Assembly (NCBI RefSeq): GCF_000247695.1
Contig: NW_004624781.1
Span: 5,036,423-5,100,422 of the forward strand
Length of the DNA: 64,000 nt
Reading direction: 5' to 3'
DNA from: Heterocephalus glaber
Lineage: Eukaryota; Chordata; Mammalia; Rodentia; Bathyergidae
Positions 20,432-31,165 of the stretch are shown here, one piece after another. The notes beneath the pieces are model-generated. The model saw nothing but the letters and a program-made list of their open reading frames with translations. It made no database searches and had not been told where the DNA came from. Position 1 is the first letter of the stretch, and each line of letters opens with the position of its first letter. The position numbers were made by a program, and so were the translations under genes.

Positions 20432-21061
20432 AGCTGTAACAGTCTTGTTTAAAGAAGGAAGCATTACTAACAAAACCAAAAATCAAAAGATCTAAACCAC
20501 AGCTTTCCAATTCTTTGAAAGAGAGTGAGGGCAAATTGAAAGTGATTGGATCACCTCCCAGCCTGCAAAAGAAATCAGCTCTAGAGATAGTCAAGTTATC
20601 TACCTAATCACCTAGACAATCTTCCTTAGCAACAAAACAAGGCTAAGTTCTATTTAAAATCCACCCTTAAATTTCTATGTCTCTGAAACTCACAGGTTAA
20701 ACTTATACCCATCACCTAGCAACCACAATTCACATGCGAGTAAAAGCACATTTATCAGTTTTCTACATGCACACGAAAGAAGAGAAAGGCTGATATAAGG
20801 AACCAGTTCAGGTTGCTTCAAATCCCAGGATGCCTGAGGACCCATAAGAACATGACCCCACCATCTAGCACATGTGCACAATGGGACACACTTATGTAAG
20901 CATGACTCAGCTTAGACTACTGAGCATACATGGTTATATAAGGACACAATGACATAAGTCTATACAGTGGCCTATGTAAAGGCTGAAGAATAAAGACATT
21001 TCTCTTGTTACCATTACTGATGTCAGCTCTGTGCTTTCTTTTTCTTGGGGACCTCATTACA
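20432..21061 (+). repeat. LTR-like block, opposite in orientation to the provirus
   Basis: TATATAA (20935-20941) is followed 48 bases later by AATAAA (20989-20994), then a T-rich U5-like stretch ending in CATTACA. This spacing suits an LTR promoter and poly(A) signal on the plus strand. The left end (TGTAACAG at about 20432) is a guess and I saw no target duplication. Confidence 0.4.
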
Positions 21062-22622
21062 AAAATATCCGTTCAACCCCCTCAACCCCTAAAATCCCTT
21101 TTTAAATTCTAGTTAGCATATATAAGGCACAAGTGTAAATCGCTAGCTGATAGCTGTTCTCCTCCATGTAAGACAAACAGTTGTTGCAAGCTGCCTCAGC
21201 CTGACTTCCTAGAGAGGGTGGCTGATTAGCTACAAGGGAGTTTAGCTAATCAAGGAGTTATAAAGTTATATTTCAGCAAGTTGGAGAAAAACTGGGGTTG
21301 GGGGAGATGTTCTAACTTACTAACAGAGAGAAAAGTCCAAGCCTGTAGCATAAGTTAATAGAGTGCTTTAACAGTATTTTTCTGGTCACTCTGGGACAGA
21401 TGATACCAGAAGATTGCTGAGAGAGTTACCTCTCAATTCACTGAGGCTTGAAGGTAGGGACAATAGATACATGGCAATTTTTCTGCTGGTTATCCAGTCA
21501 GGCTGTTGGAACCCTCCACTGAGGAAACGTTGGGTATCCACCAGAAAGTCACACTGACCATGACCCCTCAGTTATCCTCTTAGCTTTCACTGGCTCCTCG
21601 AAACCAGAGATTCACTTCCAGAAAGGAATCCAACTGTGTGTTAGAGTTCTATAAAGAACAGATATAAAACCCTGAGCTGTCTTCATCTAAAATGACTTCC
21701 CTATCTTCAGTGTTAACAAATGTTCATTGCCTATGGGCTCAACTTAAAAGGTTCTTAGTTGTTGGGTAGGAGGAAAAGGTTGGGGCATTTCAGAGTTCCT
21801 CTCTCTCTAATCTTATATGCCTCCAAAAAGGAAAAAAAAAAAAAAAGGAAAGTACAAAATGGCAGGGAAAGATCAGAAATGAGATCAGAAAAAAAGGAAG
21901 TCTTTTCTTCTCATGCTCATGGTGAATTATTGAGACAACTTGTTTATGAGTCATCATTCTTTGCCTGCAAAGATGAGAAATGGGAATCTCAAGAGCTAAG
22001 ATTACCTTCTCACCAGCTGAAGATCAGACCAGAAAGGAAATGGAGGCAGAATAGGATCTACGATCCATCTAGGGTGTAAAGGGGTGATGGGGGACAGCCT
22101 GTCCCAGTGAAACCTGTCCCACCCCCTAGTCTAATGAATGGCTGCCAGCCTATTGCCTTTTAATTGTCAGAAGAGGCCCTGTGATTTATTAGTAGGCATG
22201 TATATTTCCTAAATATGGACTAGATTTTTTTAAAAAGACACATTTTATAGCATTTCATATCACAGTCTCCTAGGTAATGTTCTAACATTACTTTACCCTA
22301 GCACTGCTGCCTAAGAGAAGATAACAAACCACAACAATCAAACAGGTCACACAAGGAACACTAGTAAATTCAGCAACTAAGTCCAAATACACCATATACA
22401 AAACAGGAACAGAATGTCCCATTAAAGAAATATCATAATCTTCCCATGTTCTCAACTTAAATTTATCACCATTTTAACAAAAGACAATCCAAAAAAGAGA
22501 AACAAGGCATAAAAATTCAAGGCATAAGCAATCAACAAACAAGGATGACAATTTTTGATTACATAAGCAAGTCACAATCCAGAATCTATGAAACAAAAAC
22601 AAACTCTTACTGACTTCCAAAT
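21062..22622. other. Unassigned sequence between LTR-like block and primer site
   Basis: Should be proviral leader or a further insertion. I recognise no gene. A lysine/arginine-rich open frame of 106 codons on the plus strand (21759-22079) spans a poly(A) run and has no known domain. Confidence 0.45.
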
Positions 22623-22640
22623 ATCATGGTGGAACCTCCA
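22623..22640 (-). promoter_or_regulatory. Probable tRNA-Thr primer-binding site
   Basis: Three bases after the LTR end the minus strand reads TGGAGGTTCCACCATGAT, close to the complement of the tRNA-Thr 3' end (TGGAGGCCCCACCGAGAT as I recall it). It marks where minus-strand DNA synthesis was primed. Confidence 0.5.
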
Positions 22641-22643
22641 AAA

Positions 22644-23289
22644 TGATCTAGGAATGATACAAGGACCTCCAAATGATATAATTGAAATATTATAACTCCC
22701 AACCAGTTAGATGTCTGATATACCAAGTTTCTGTTCTCTAAAACCTAGAATGAATTCTAGGAACAACAGAGGTTAAAAGTAGTAATGTTTATTGAGGAAA
22801 AGATAGCTTCTGTCTAAGAGAGACAGGAGGGGACCCAGAAAGTGGGTTGTCCATGAGCTCACTTCTCAAAAAGGTTTTATATAGCAAAGTCATGAGATGA
22901 ATACAAAATCATGATGTGGGCATAAGGTGGCCCAAAACTATGGTCAACTGATAAGATTAGAAGTATAGTCATTTAGGTAATATTGATCCAGTGGAGAAAC
23001 AATTCACATAGCAAGTGTGCATGCAAAGAACAAGGATCTTTCCTGGAAGTGATAGGTTAAGGTCTTGGTCCTTCACCCAGGTGATTGAGGCCTATTTAGA
23101 ATATCAATCATTATTATTTTTCCCTGGGGAAGTAGATGTAATCATTTCGTCTTTGTCTTGAGGCCTGGCCTTCAACAAATACAGTCTCCACTGGCAGTTG
23201 TAATATGTTCTCATCTTCTGCACTGATTTCTTTGAGGGCCCAGCCCTGTCTGGTGCCTATAATATTTCTACCTCACTTAACTGTCTACA
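22644..23289 (-). repeat. 5' LTR of the retroviral relic
   Basis: On the minus strand it begins TGTAGACAG and ends GATCA, giving TG...CA ends and about 646 bp. TATATAAAA (22875-22883) and AATAAA (22788-22793) are the promoter and poly(A) signals. It aligns along its length with the solo LTR at 12452, but has only one copy of the 90-bp U3 unit. Confidence 0.8.
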
Positions 23290-23452
23290 ATATGAGGACT
23301 CTGGGAGACTGAGGAGAGGATCACAAATGTGAACCCAGCCTCGGCAACTTAATGGCTTAGAAAGACCCTGTCTCAAATTAAAGGGACAGAGATGCTGAGG
23401 ATATAGCCCAAAGCCAGTGCCTCAAAAAAAAAAAAAAAAAAAAAAAAAAAGA
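23290..23452 (+). repeat. B1-dID SINE, 5'-truncated at the provirus edge
   Basis: It starts inside the B1 (CTCTGGGAGACTGAGG) directly next to the 5' LTR, continues into an ID half and ends in about 27 A. Confidence 0.7.
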
Positions 23453-23507
23453 TAAGCATAGCCATTATTTTATTTAACTATATTAAGCTTTTTATTTATC
23501 TTTATTT

Positions 23508-23822
23508 TCTGGTGCTGAGGATTGAACCCAGGGTCTCATTTATGCTAAGTATACGCTCTACCACTGAACTACAACCACCCTAAACCCTTCTTCTCCTTCT
23601 CCTTCTCCTTCTCCTTCTCCTTCTCCTTCTCCTTCTCCTTCTTCTTTTTTGTGGTACTAGGGATTTAACCCAGGGCTTAAGCAAATGCTTGACACTGAGC
23701 TAGCTCCTCAGACTTTTTAATTTTTATTTTAAGACAGGATCTCACTAAGTCACTAAGTCACCAAGGCTTGGTTCAAACTTGTGATTCTCCTGCTTCAGCC
23801 TCCCAAGTAGCTGAGATTCTTG
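23508..23822 (-). repeat. ID, (CTTCTC)n, ID and B1
   Basis: Minus ID (23508-23580), a perfect hexamer CTTCTC repeat of about ten units (23583-23642), second minus ID (23646-23714), minus B1 part (23727-23820). Confidence 0.78.
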
Positions 23823-23964
23823 CCTCTATCTGCCTCACCCAGAACCGAGCTGACCCAGCTCACGCCAGTCCTTTTCAGGCCAGGGGTTGAGCACAGGAAA
23901 GGGAGAAGTCAGTTTTCCTCTTCCCAGGAAGCTGGGCTTTTGAGACTTAGATTCACAGATGTCT

Positions 23965-24076
23965 CAGTTTTATCTTTTTTTCTTTTTGGTACCAGGGATC
24001 AAACTTGGGACCTTGTGCTTGCGAGTCAGGTGGTGGCTCCACTGAGCTAAATCGCCAGTGCTTTAGTTCCATCTTT
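23965..24076 (-). repeat. Young ID SINE with target-site duplication
   Basis: Minus ID body 23988-24063, flanked by CAGTTTTATCTTT and TAGTTCCATCTTT. Confidence 0.82.
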
Positions 24077-24735
24077 TATCTAATGTATACTGGGAAGAAA
24101 CCTGTAAGTCTCTGAATTTTTGGAATCTCTCTTTTCTTTGGCAGGGGGGAGGCTGAGTTGCAGGAAGAAACTTGCAGGTGGCCATGGGTTATATAGAGGG
24201 AACTTTGAGATGCTGCGTGTTTGTGCCCTGGAATTAGGCAAGGTCTAACAGGAAAGCAGTACAAAGGACCAACGTGAGAAGCACACATGTCGCAGGTGAG
24301 ATCCCATGGTCAGAGAGAGGTAAAGGAAGCAAGAACAAGAGAGTGGATTTCCACAAGCCCGATGGTACAGTGCACACTTGGCCCCTCTAAAACCATCAGT
24401 GCAGCTCCCCCATCGAGTCTCATGCCATCTCACTTCTGTCTACAACAGTCAACCTCAAACAAGGGAGCTTTCAAAATCACTATCTTGGTACCCATATTTT
24501 CATTAGAACTAAAGCCTTATGAACTCCCAGATCTAAGACTGTAATCAGGAAACCTGCATGGTTGGACCTGTCAAGTAGGCCCTTGACAGGTTTGACACAG
24601 GCGACTTGTCACATATGGCAGTACAAACTTTCTACCATGTTGGATGAAAAATTTGAAGAACTGACTTCCAGCTTCTCCAGGTTGACAGTTGTTCACCTAC
24701 CTCTTATATTTAGGTCAACGAAATGTTAGTCTCTT
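24077..24735. other. Intergenic sequence without recognised feature
   Basis: Two open frames of 60-85 codons overlap on opposite strands and show no domain. No SINE is visible. Confidence 0.5.
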
Positions 24736-24736
24736 A

Positions 24737-24852
24737 CCTGATGTGGTGGTGCATGCCTGTAATCTCAGCACTCAGGAGACTGAGGCAGGAGGATCGCTGA
24801 GAGTTTGACGCCAGCCTGGGCTACACAGTGAGAACCTGTCTCAAAAAACAAA
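24737..24852 (+). repeat. B1 SINE without duplication
   Basis: GGTGGTGCATGCCTGTAATC head and a single GCCAGCCTGGGCTACACAG block. Confidence 0.8.
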
Positions 24853-25037
24853 AAACAACAAAACCAAAAGCAAGAAGAAAATATCAGTCCTCGACACATA
24901 ACTAATTAGGATGGAAGAGCTTTAATTTCTGGAGTTTTGACTTTTGAGGTGCAAAAAATACCATATAAATTCTATTACAGGTAGGATAGTACCAAGACTG
25001 CACAGTGCTTATCAGAGAGTACCATTTCTTCTTTCTC

Positions 25038-25182
25038 ATTTATTTATTTATTTATTTTTGGTGTTTTGAGACAAGGTCGCTCACTCTATGCAGCCCAGGC
25101 TGGCTTCAAACTCGAAGTGAACCTCCTGCCTCAGCCTCACCAGGTGCTGGGATTGCAGGCATGTGCCCCCATGCCCAGGTCA
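25038..25182 (-). repeat. B1 SINE with ATTT-repeat tail
   Basis: (ATTT)n (25038-25057) then minus B1 ending at GCCCAGGTCAC. Confidence 0.8.
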
Positions 25183-25199
25183 CTTATTTCAATTGAACA

Positions 25200-25650
25200 A
25201 AATAAATATATGTTTTCTTTAATCTTGACGAGCTGCTCATAGAGGCACATGTGGAGACATACCAATTTTTATTGAGTCAGGTTATCAACTTCAATTTTCT
25301 AAGTGTTTCAGGCTATGAGATGTCAATTTCTACAATTTATTTTGTAGACAGGCTGTACATTTAACAAACTTTAAAATATCTCACTGGATTCATGAGAAAG
25401 CTTTCAGTGCCTACTGCAGGTAACTAACGTTTTGTGAATACAACACATGTCCTTTATTATTGAGGCTAACATTCTTGTTCAGATGGCTTGAGGTTTGAAA
25501 AATAGGTCTGCTAGCTTTGCTTGGATTCTTTCTTATTTTGGGTATATACATGATTAGAATGTGTGTATTGGAAATGCTATGATAGGTATTTTTGTGTTTT
25601 ATTTAAATGGAATGATAGTTTCTTATATGAATATAGAAGAGGCCTGTGAC
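25200..25650. other. Intergenic, nothing recognised
   Basis: AT-rich unique-looking sequence. Confidence 0.5.
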
Positions 25651-25868
25651 AGAATGCTATGTTTTTTGTGGTTTTGGTTTTTTTTTGGTACTGGGGGTTG
25701 AACTCAGGACTTTGCACTTGTGAATAGGTGTGGTGCCACTGAGCTAAATCCCTGGCCCAGAATGCTGTTTTTTGGTTTTGGGGCGGGTTTTTTTGGTACG
25801 GGGGATTGAACTCATGACCTTGCGCTTGCAAGGCAGGTGAGGTGCCACTGAGCTAAATCCCCAGCCGA
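25651..25868 (-). repeat. Two tandem minus-strand ID SINEs
   Basis: First ID 25686-25758 with AGAATGCT duplicated (25651-25658, 25759-25766). Second ID 25793-25865 follows the repeated AGAATGCTGTTTTTTGG stretch. Each has its own T-run, so these are separate insertions or a local duplication. Confidence 0.82.
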
Positions 25869-26221
25869 GTGAAGGTATTTTGATTGTGAGAAAGACATTT
25901 GGTGACAAGAAGTACGGACTAAGTAGTCCTCATGGCTATTCATAAATACTCTGACTCTCCTCAGCCCATGATTACTGTACTTCCTCATTCCATTTGAAGT
26001 CATACTGATCACATGACTGAAATTGGTCAAAGAAATGTGAAAGGAATTTATATGTCACTTTGGAGTAGAAGCTTCTAGAGCCAGGGCCCACTCAACGTTT
26101 CCTCTTCTTCCTTTCTGTCTAGTTACCAAGTTCTGGGGTTCTGCACTCTGCGGGTCCTTGGTGTTCTGAACAAAGAATTGGGCAAGACATGTGGAAAAGG
26201 TAGTGAGGTTTCACATTTATT

Positions 26222-26328
26222 AAAGGTATGAAAAGGGCCGGGGATTTAGCTCAGTGGTTTCGTCGCCTGCTGTGCAAGCGCAAGGGCCCAAGTTCGATCC
26301 CCAGTACCCAAAAAAAAGGTATGAAAAG
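26222..26328 (+). repeat. Young ID SINE with perfect target-site duplication
   Basis: ID body 26236-26308. AAAGGTATGAAAAG (14 bp) is identical on both sides, suggesting a recent insertion. Confidence 0.9.
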
Positions 26329-26719
26329 AAGTATACTCCGCACAGTGGGAGCAGGTTACCCAGAGAGTTCCCAGGGGCCACGTGGTGAACAGTGGAGGTC
26401 TTTTGTTTCCCTCATTCTTCAGGCTGAGTTCACATCCAGGCTGTCCTATCAAAAACCTGCTTGATTTCCTGCCAGAAGAACTGAAGATAGCACTTTTTGA
26501 TTGGTCCCACGTGGACAGTGGGGAAACTGTTCCAGAGCTCTGTGATTGACAGATCATGCCCACTTGCTCAGCTGATTGGCCACGTCCTAATCTCCTGCCT
26601 CACAGGGATGGAAGAACAGGGCTTGAGACTGACCTTCAACAATGGGGATCCCTCGGGGTCTCTGGCCAGTGCTGCCAATCTGTCATGTGGTGTGAGCAAG
26701 AAATAAACACTTGTGTGTA

Positions 26720-26793
26720 CGTTGTGCTGAGGAATCAACCCAGAATCTCAGCATGCTAAGCAACCCCTCTACTACTGAGCTACACCCCCACCC
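26720..26793 (-). repeat. Old ID SINE
   Basis: GTGCTGAGGAATCAACCCAG...ACTGAGCTACACCCCCACCC; no clear duplication. Confidence 0.65.
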
Positions 26794-26884
26794 AAGAAAT
26801 AAAACTTTAAATGAGATATGCCATTGAGATGTTAGGGCTTTTGCTATTATTGTTGCCGTTGTTGTTTTTACCACAGCCTCCATA

Positions 26885-27230
26885 TTAGTCAGCTTCTGGT
26901 CACTGTGACAAAATACCTGATGTGCATGATTTAAAGGAGGAAATGGTTTATTTTGGCACACGGTTTCAGAGGTTTCAGTCCGTGGCTGGCTGGCTCCAAA
27001 GCAGAAACATCATGGCAGAAGGGCATGGTGTGGGAAAGTGTTCATCTCCTGGCAGCCAGGAGGCAGAGAGCAAGAGAAAAACCAGATACAGTTCCCCAGG
27101 TCAAGCCCCATGACCCACCCAGACACACCCAGAACTGTGCTTTACCATCTCAGCCAATTTCAGAAAGATCATTCAGATGCAAAGGGATGCTTGGCTCTGA
27201 GATAAAATCCTGATAAAGTCCCCAAGGGTT
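26885..27230 (+). repeat. Medium-length interspersed repeat, copy A
   Basis: TTAGTCAGCTTCTGGTCAC, GGTTTATTTTGGC, TTTCAGAGGTTTCAGTCCGT and CATCATGGCAGAAGGGC recur in the same order at 33.2 and 56.3 kb. Family not named with confidence. Copy A has no SINE in the purine-rich site that is occupied in copies B and C. Confidence 0.65.
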
Positions 27231-27650
27231 GGAAAAAAATCTGGCTGTGTAACCACCAGGGCTGGGCTTTGTTTATATAAGAGTGTTTGAGGAATGTGCT
27301 GGGTCTATTTAAACTCAGAGCATTTAAATCCTAAAGAATTCAAAAACTAAGAGTAAACACTAAATGATTTCAAAGATTAGCAAAATAGGAGATTGTACAC
27401 AGCTGTATATATAGATAGGAGATTTTACATTGGTGGCTCTCCTTCCTCTCCACAGTTCTGAAGATTCAGTCATTCAACGTGGTGTCAGGAACCAAAAGAA
27501 GCGTGGTTACTTAGAGTCTCTGTCAGTGCCCACCGAGCTCATCCACGAAGGGTTTTGGGGGAGCATTCTTGATAGCAATTATTCTGGCCCTGTAGACTAT
27601 GTGTCTTGGATTTTTGTTTTTGAAAATATGGCCACTATTTTTGTTTTGTT

Positions 27651-28022
27651 TTGTTTGGTACTGGGGATTGAACCCAAGACCTTTGCACTGAGCTCCATCC
27701 CTAGCTCTCTTTTATTTTATTTTTTATTTTTCATTTTGGTACCAGGGATCGAACTTGGGACCTTGCGCTTGAAAGGCAGGTGGTGGAATCACTGAGCTAA
27801 ATCCCCAGCCCTCTTTTATTTTTTATTTTGGGACAGGGTCTCACTAAGTAGCTAAACTGCTCAGACTGGGCTTGAACTGTGATTGTCCTGCCTCGGCCTC
27901 TCAGAGTGCTTGGGTTACACGTTTGTGCCACCATGCTCTACTTGTTTTCTGGTTTTGGTTCTTTGTGGAACTGAGGATTGAATCCAGGGCCTTGCACATG
28001 CTTGGTCACCATTTTAATCCAT
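27651..28022 (-). repeat. B1-dID split by a young ID, plus an old ID
   Basis: ID half (27651-27716), then a young minus ID (27738-27811) flanked by CTCTTTTATTTT copies, then the B1 (27824-27942). An older ID lies at 27955-28020. Confidence 0.78.
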
Positions 28023-28049
28023 TGAGATCACCCACTCTAACACTCTATT

Positions 28050-28125
28050 TCACAAAGAACATGAAGCCCAGTGCTAACACAGCTCCTGGCCACAGGTGCT
28101 CACTAAATATTTGCTGATAAATTAA
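28050..28125 (+). repeat. L2 3'-end fragment
   Basis: CACAGGTGCTCACTAAATATTTGCTGAT is a typical L2 end pattern (shown here only in part as a family clue). Confidence 0.5.
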
Positions 28126-28129
28126 ACTC

Positions 28130-28221
28130 AGGTGCCAGATGCAGCTCAGTGGCATTGCACCTGCCTGGCAAGCTCAAAATCCTGAGTTTGATTCCTGGTA
28201 CTGAGAGAAAAAAAAAACCCT
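28130..28221 (+). repeat. ID SINE
   Basis: GCAGCTCAGTGGC A-box, GAGTTTGATTCC B-box region, A tail. Confidence 0.75.
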
Positions 28222-28283
28222 TAAAATTTAGGTCAGTGACTTGCTTATAAATAGTAAGCTTCAGAGTTAGAACTCAAATTCAA

Positions 28284-28625
28284 GCGGTGCATAGGGGTAT
28301 GAGCCTGAGGCTAAGGCAGAGGGATTGCAAATTTGAGCCCAACCTGGGCAATTTAGTGACTTAACAAGAACTTGTCTCAAGCAGGGCATGGTGGTGCACA
28401 CTTGTAATCCTAGCACTCAGAAGGCTGAGACAGGAGGATCGCCTCAAATTTGAAGGCAGCCAGCGACTTCAAGCACACCCTGACTTACGTAGTGAGACCC
28501 TGTCTCAAAAACATAAAATAAAATTTTAAAAAATATTTAAAAAAAGAATTTGTCTCAAAATAAAAAAGGACTGGGGATGTAGCTCAGTCCACATGCCTTG
28601 GGTTCAAGTCCCAGTACCACAAATC
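28284..28625 (+). repeat. B1-dID interrupted by a second B1
   Basis: The host B1-dID runs 28284-28381 and 28545-28620. A younger B1 (28382-28515) with long A-rich tail sits between AGAACTTGTCTCAA and AGAATTTGTCTCAA. Confidence 0.82.
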
Positions 28626-28909
28626 AAAACAACAATAACAACAACAACAAAATGAAAGAAATCAAATTTAAGTCTTTTGGTTCTAGTTCAATGGTCCCTA
28701 TGCTCTTCTGCTTCCTGGTGGGCTCTACCGTCCCTGGAGTGCAGATTCTATGTGTCACAGCCCACGTGGCTTTTGTTAGCATCTATCTCTTCCCGTGGGC
28801 CTCGAAGCTGGAGACCATGACAGAAGGCCGAGCTTGAGCCAAGAGCGTGCGGGTGCTGTGGTCTCACAGAAGCCAAGCAGTTGGGGGCTATGGCAGAGAG
28901 AAACAGAAG

Positions 28910-28985
28910 AGGGCTAGCAGTGTAGGTCAGTGGCTGAGGCCCGCCTGGCATGTGTGAGGCCTTGGATTCATCCTCAGCACAAGAA
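28910..28985 (+). repeat. ID SINE with purine tail
   Basis: GTAGGTCAGTGGC and GGATTCATCCTCAGCAC mark an ID. GAAA/GGAAA tail continues to about 29030. Confidence 0.7.
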
Positions 28986-29128
28986 AAAGAAAGAAGGAGA
29001 GGAAAGGGAAAGAAAGGAAAGAAAATAAGTCAAAACATTTTCTCATTGTACAGCTGGCCCTCCATACCCAGAGCTTCCATACCCTTGGATTCAACCAACT
29101 ATTGATTGAAAAAAATAATTGTATTTGA

Positions 29129-29340
29129 GTCAGGTGTGGTGCTGCACGCCTGTCATCCCAGCACTCTGGGAGGCTGAGGCAAGAGGATCACAACTTGAGC
29201 CCAGCCTGGGCAACTTAGTGACTCAGTGAGACCCTGTCTCAAAATTAAAAATAAAAAAAGGGATGGGGATGCAGCTTAGTGTAAAGATCCTGAGTTCAAT
29301 ATCCAATAATGCAAAACAAAAACAAAAACAAAAACAAAAC
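29129..29340 (+). repeat. B1-dID SINE with (CAAAAA)n tail
   Basis: Complete B1 part without duplication, ID half 29260-29310, CAAAAA tail. Confidence 0.8.
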
Positions 29341-29448
29341 CCCAAGAAAATATAAAAGAATTATATCTGAACTGATCCTGTATAGGCTTTTGTTCTTGTC
29401 ATTATTCTGTAAACAATACACTAAAACAAGTATTTATAAAGCATGTAC

Positions 29449-29660
29449 AATAGCCTGGCATTGTGGCACACGCCTATAATCTTAGGGGACACTGGGACAG
29501 GAGGATCACAAGTTCAAGGCCAGGCTGGGTGACTTAGTGAAACCCTGTCTCAAAAATACAAAATACAAAAAAACAAAACACAAAGGACTGCGGATGTAGC
29601 TCAATGGTAAAGCACTTACCTAGCGTGTGCAAGATCCCAGGTTCAATTGCCAGTACTTAA
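29449..29660 (+). repeat. B1 joined to a complete ID
   Basis: The ID part is full length (GTAGCTCAATGGTAAAGCAC...), unlike the degenerate dID halves elsewhere, so this is either an ancestral dimer form or a B1 with a separate ID inserted in its tail. Confidence 0.72.
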
Positions 29661-30360
29661 AAAGCACATACAGTATGTTAGGTATCATAAGTGACCTAGA
29701 GATGGAATAAGTGCATGGCAGGCTGTGGGGAGGACCTATGCAAATACTATGTCCCTTTACATGAGGGACCTGAGCAGCTTGCCTGTCTAGCATCCGCAGG
29801 ACCCCAACACTTGCAGTGATTGGAGGTCATTTCTCTTCCTTCCATTCCGAAAAAGCCCATGGATCCCACTCAGCCAAGTGTCAGAACCACACATCTGCCT
29901 GCATCTGTTCATGACTTTCCACTTCCTGCCTTGATCTTAGACATGACTGGGACGCTCTGCTCACATCTGTCCGCCTCTTCCTTGGAGGAAGTAGCAGTGC
30001 TCTCTAAACTCCAACTTCTAGCCACAGTCTCATTCCAAATGAGCTCATGAACCAAAACAAAGGTGTTTCCACTGTCTGGCCTGTTTGCCTCTGAGCACTG
30101 CATGTCCTTCTGCCACTACATCTTGGTCTGCTGCCCACTCCCTGGGGGTAGTTGGTACAGGGTCATTTTGTTTAGCTCCATCCCCTCAGGCTCTGTGTCT
30201 TCTTTTCTCATTAACCCATGAAGGTAAGGACAGGTACACTCATGTTGCAATGAGTCTTTTTTCCTTGTTTTTCTTTCTTTTTCTTTACTTTTTTTTTTTT
30301 TTCATTTTTTCTCTTTTAACTAATGTATCCTATATCATTACTATTCCTTTATCTTCCTGG
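29661..30360. other. Intergenic, no recognised gene
   Basis: Short overlapping open frames at 29820-30100 lack any domain. T-rich stretch at 30268-30312. Confidence 0.5.
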
Positions 30361-30365
30361 GTTAG

Positions 30366-30562
30366 TGAAATTTTTTTTTTTTAGAATTGAACCCAGGGCC
30401 TTCACGGTGATCTATATGGATACTTCTTTTGTTATTTTTCATTTTGAGACACGGTCTCACTAAATTACTAAGATACCCAGGCTGGGCTCAAACTTTCCAT
30501 CCTCCTGCCTCAGTCTCCCAGAGTGCTGGGATTACAGGTGTGTGCCTTCACATCTGGCTTTT
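30366..30562 (-). repeat. B1-dID SINE
   Basis: Poly(T), ID-half remnant (30380-30421), B1 (30440-30560). Confidence 0.75.
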
Positions 30563-30721
30563 TATCCTTTTTGGCTGTAGACTCAATTCTAAGAAAATAA
30601 GGACATGGCTGCTTATGATTTTAGTTTTTTCCCTCATTTTTTTCTCTCTCAGTCTCCACTTCTTTCATTCTTCAGCAATTCTTCTCAGGTTTTGAGACAT
30701 CATCAGATCAGAGCTTGGGGT

Positions 30722-31106
30722 TTGGGCTGGGGATGTAGCTCAGTGACGGAGTGCTTGCTTGTCATGCAGGAGGCTCTGTACTCAATCTGCCACACCACCA
30801 AAAAGCAAAACAAAACCAAAACTAAGGGCTTGGGAGAACACCCAAATGGTGGGATAATGTCTTCACATCAAGTCTGAAATGACAGTTCAAGTATTTCTTC
30901 TCATAATGGGAAAGCTGATGAGCTGGGTAATGGTGGTACACACATGCAATCTCAGCACTGGGAGGCTGAGGCAGGAGGATCACAAGTTTGAGCCCAGCCT
31001 GGGCAGCTTAGTAATTCAGTGAGGTCCTTTGTTAAAATAAAAGGTAAAAAAGGGCAAGGATGTACCTCAGTGTGAAGACACTGGGTTCAATTTTCAATGC
31101 TGCAAC
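30722..31106 (+). repeat. ID followed by B1-dID
   Basis: ID 30724-30801 (GGATGTAGCTCAGTGAC). B1-dID 30920-31103. Confidence 0.77.
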
Positions 31107-31165
31107 AAAAATAGAAAAAGTTGATGGATCATAAAAAGTAGCTTTAAAATGATTAAGTTTTAAAA

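Larger units (their letters stand above)
16205..23289 (-). mobile_element. Class I (gammaretrovirus-like) endogenous retrovirus relic
   Basis: This provirus reads right to left: 5' LTR, Thr-type primer site, leader, gag, protease, part of reverse transcriptase and RNase H, a shortened env, polypurine tract and about 125 bp of the 3' LTR. Coding frames carry stops, frameshifts and large deletions (most of RT, all of integrase, most of env surface subunit), so it cannot encode a virus. Two IDs and one B1 have inserted into gag, one more ID into the leader side, and an LTR-like block may have inserted into the leader. Assignment to class I rests on gag, protease and env transmembrane motifs seen in translation. 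Confidence 0.85.

Noticed and set aside
21759..22079. Lys/Arg-rich 106-codon frame as a gene
   Set aside because: It crosses a poly(A) run and has low complexity, with no homologous domain recognised.
16131..23452. The provirus inserted into a single B1, with halves at 16.13 and 23.29 kb
   Set aside because: The two B1 parts overlap by more than the 4-6 bp duplication a retrovirus makes, and they differ in sequence and type, so they are separate elements or products of later rearrangement.
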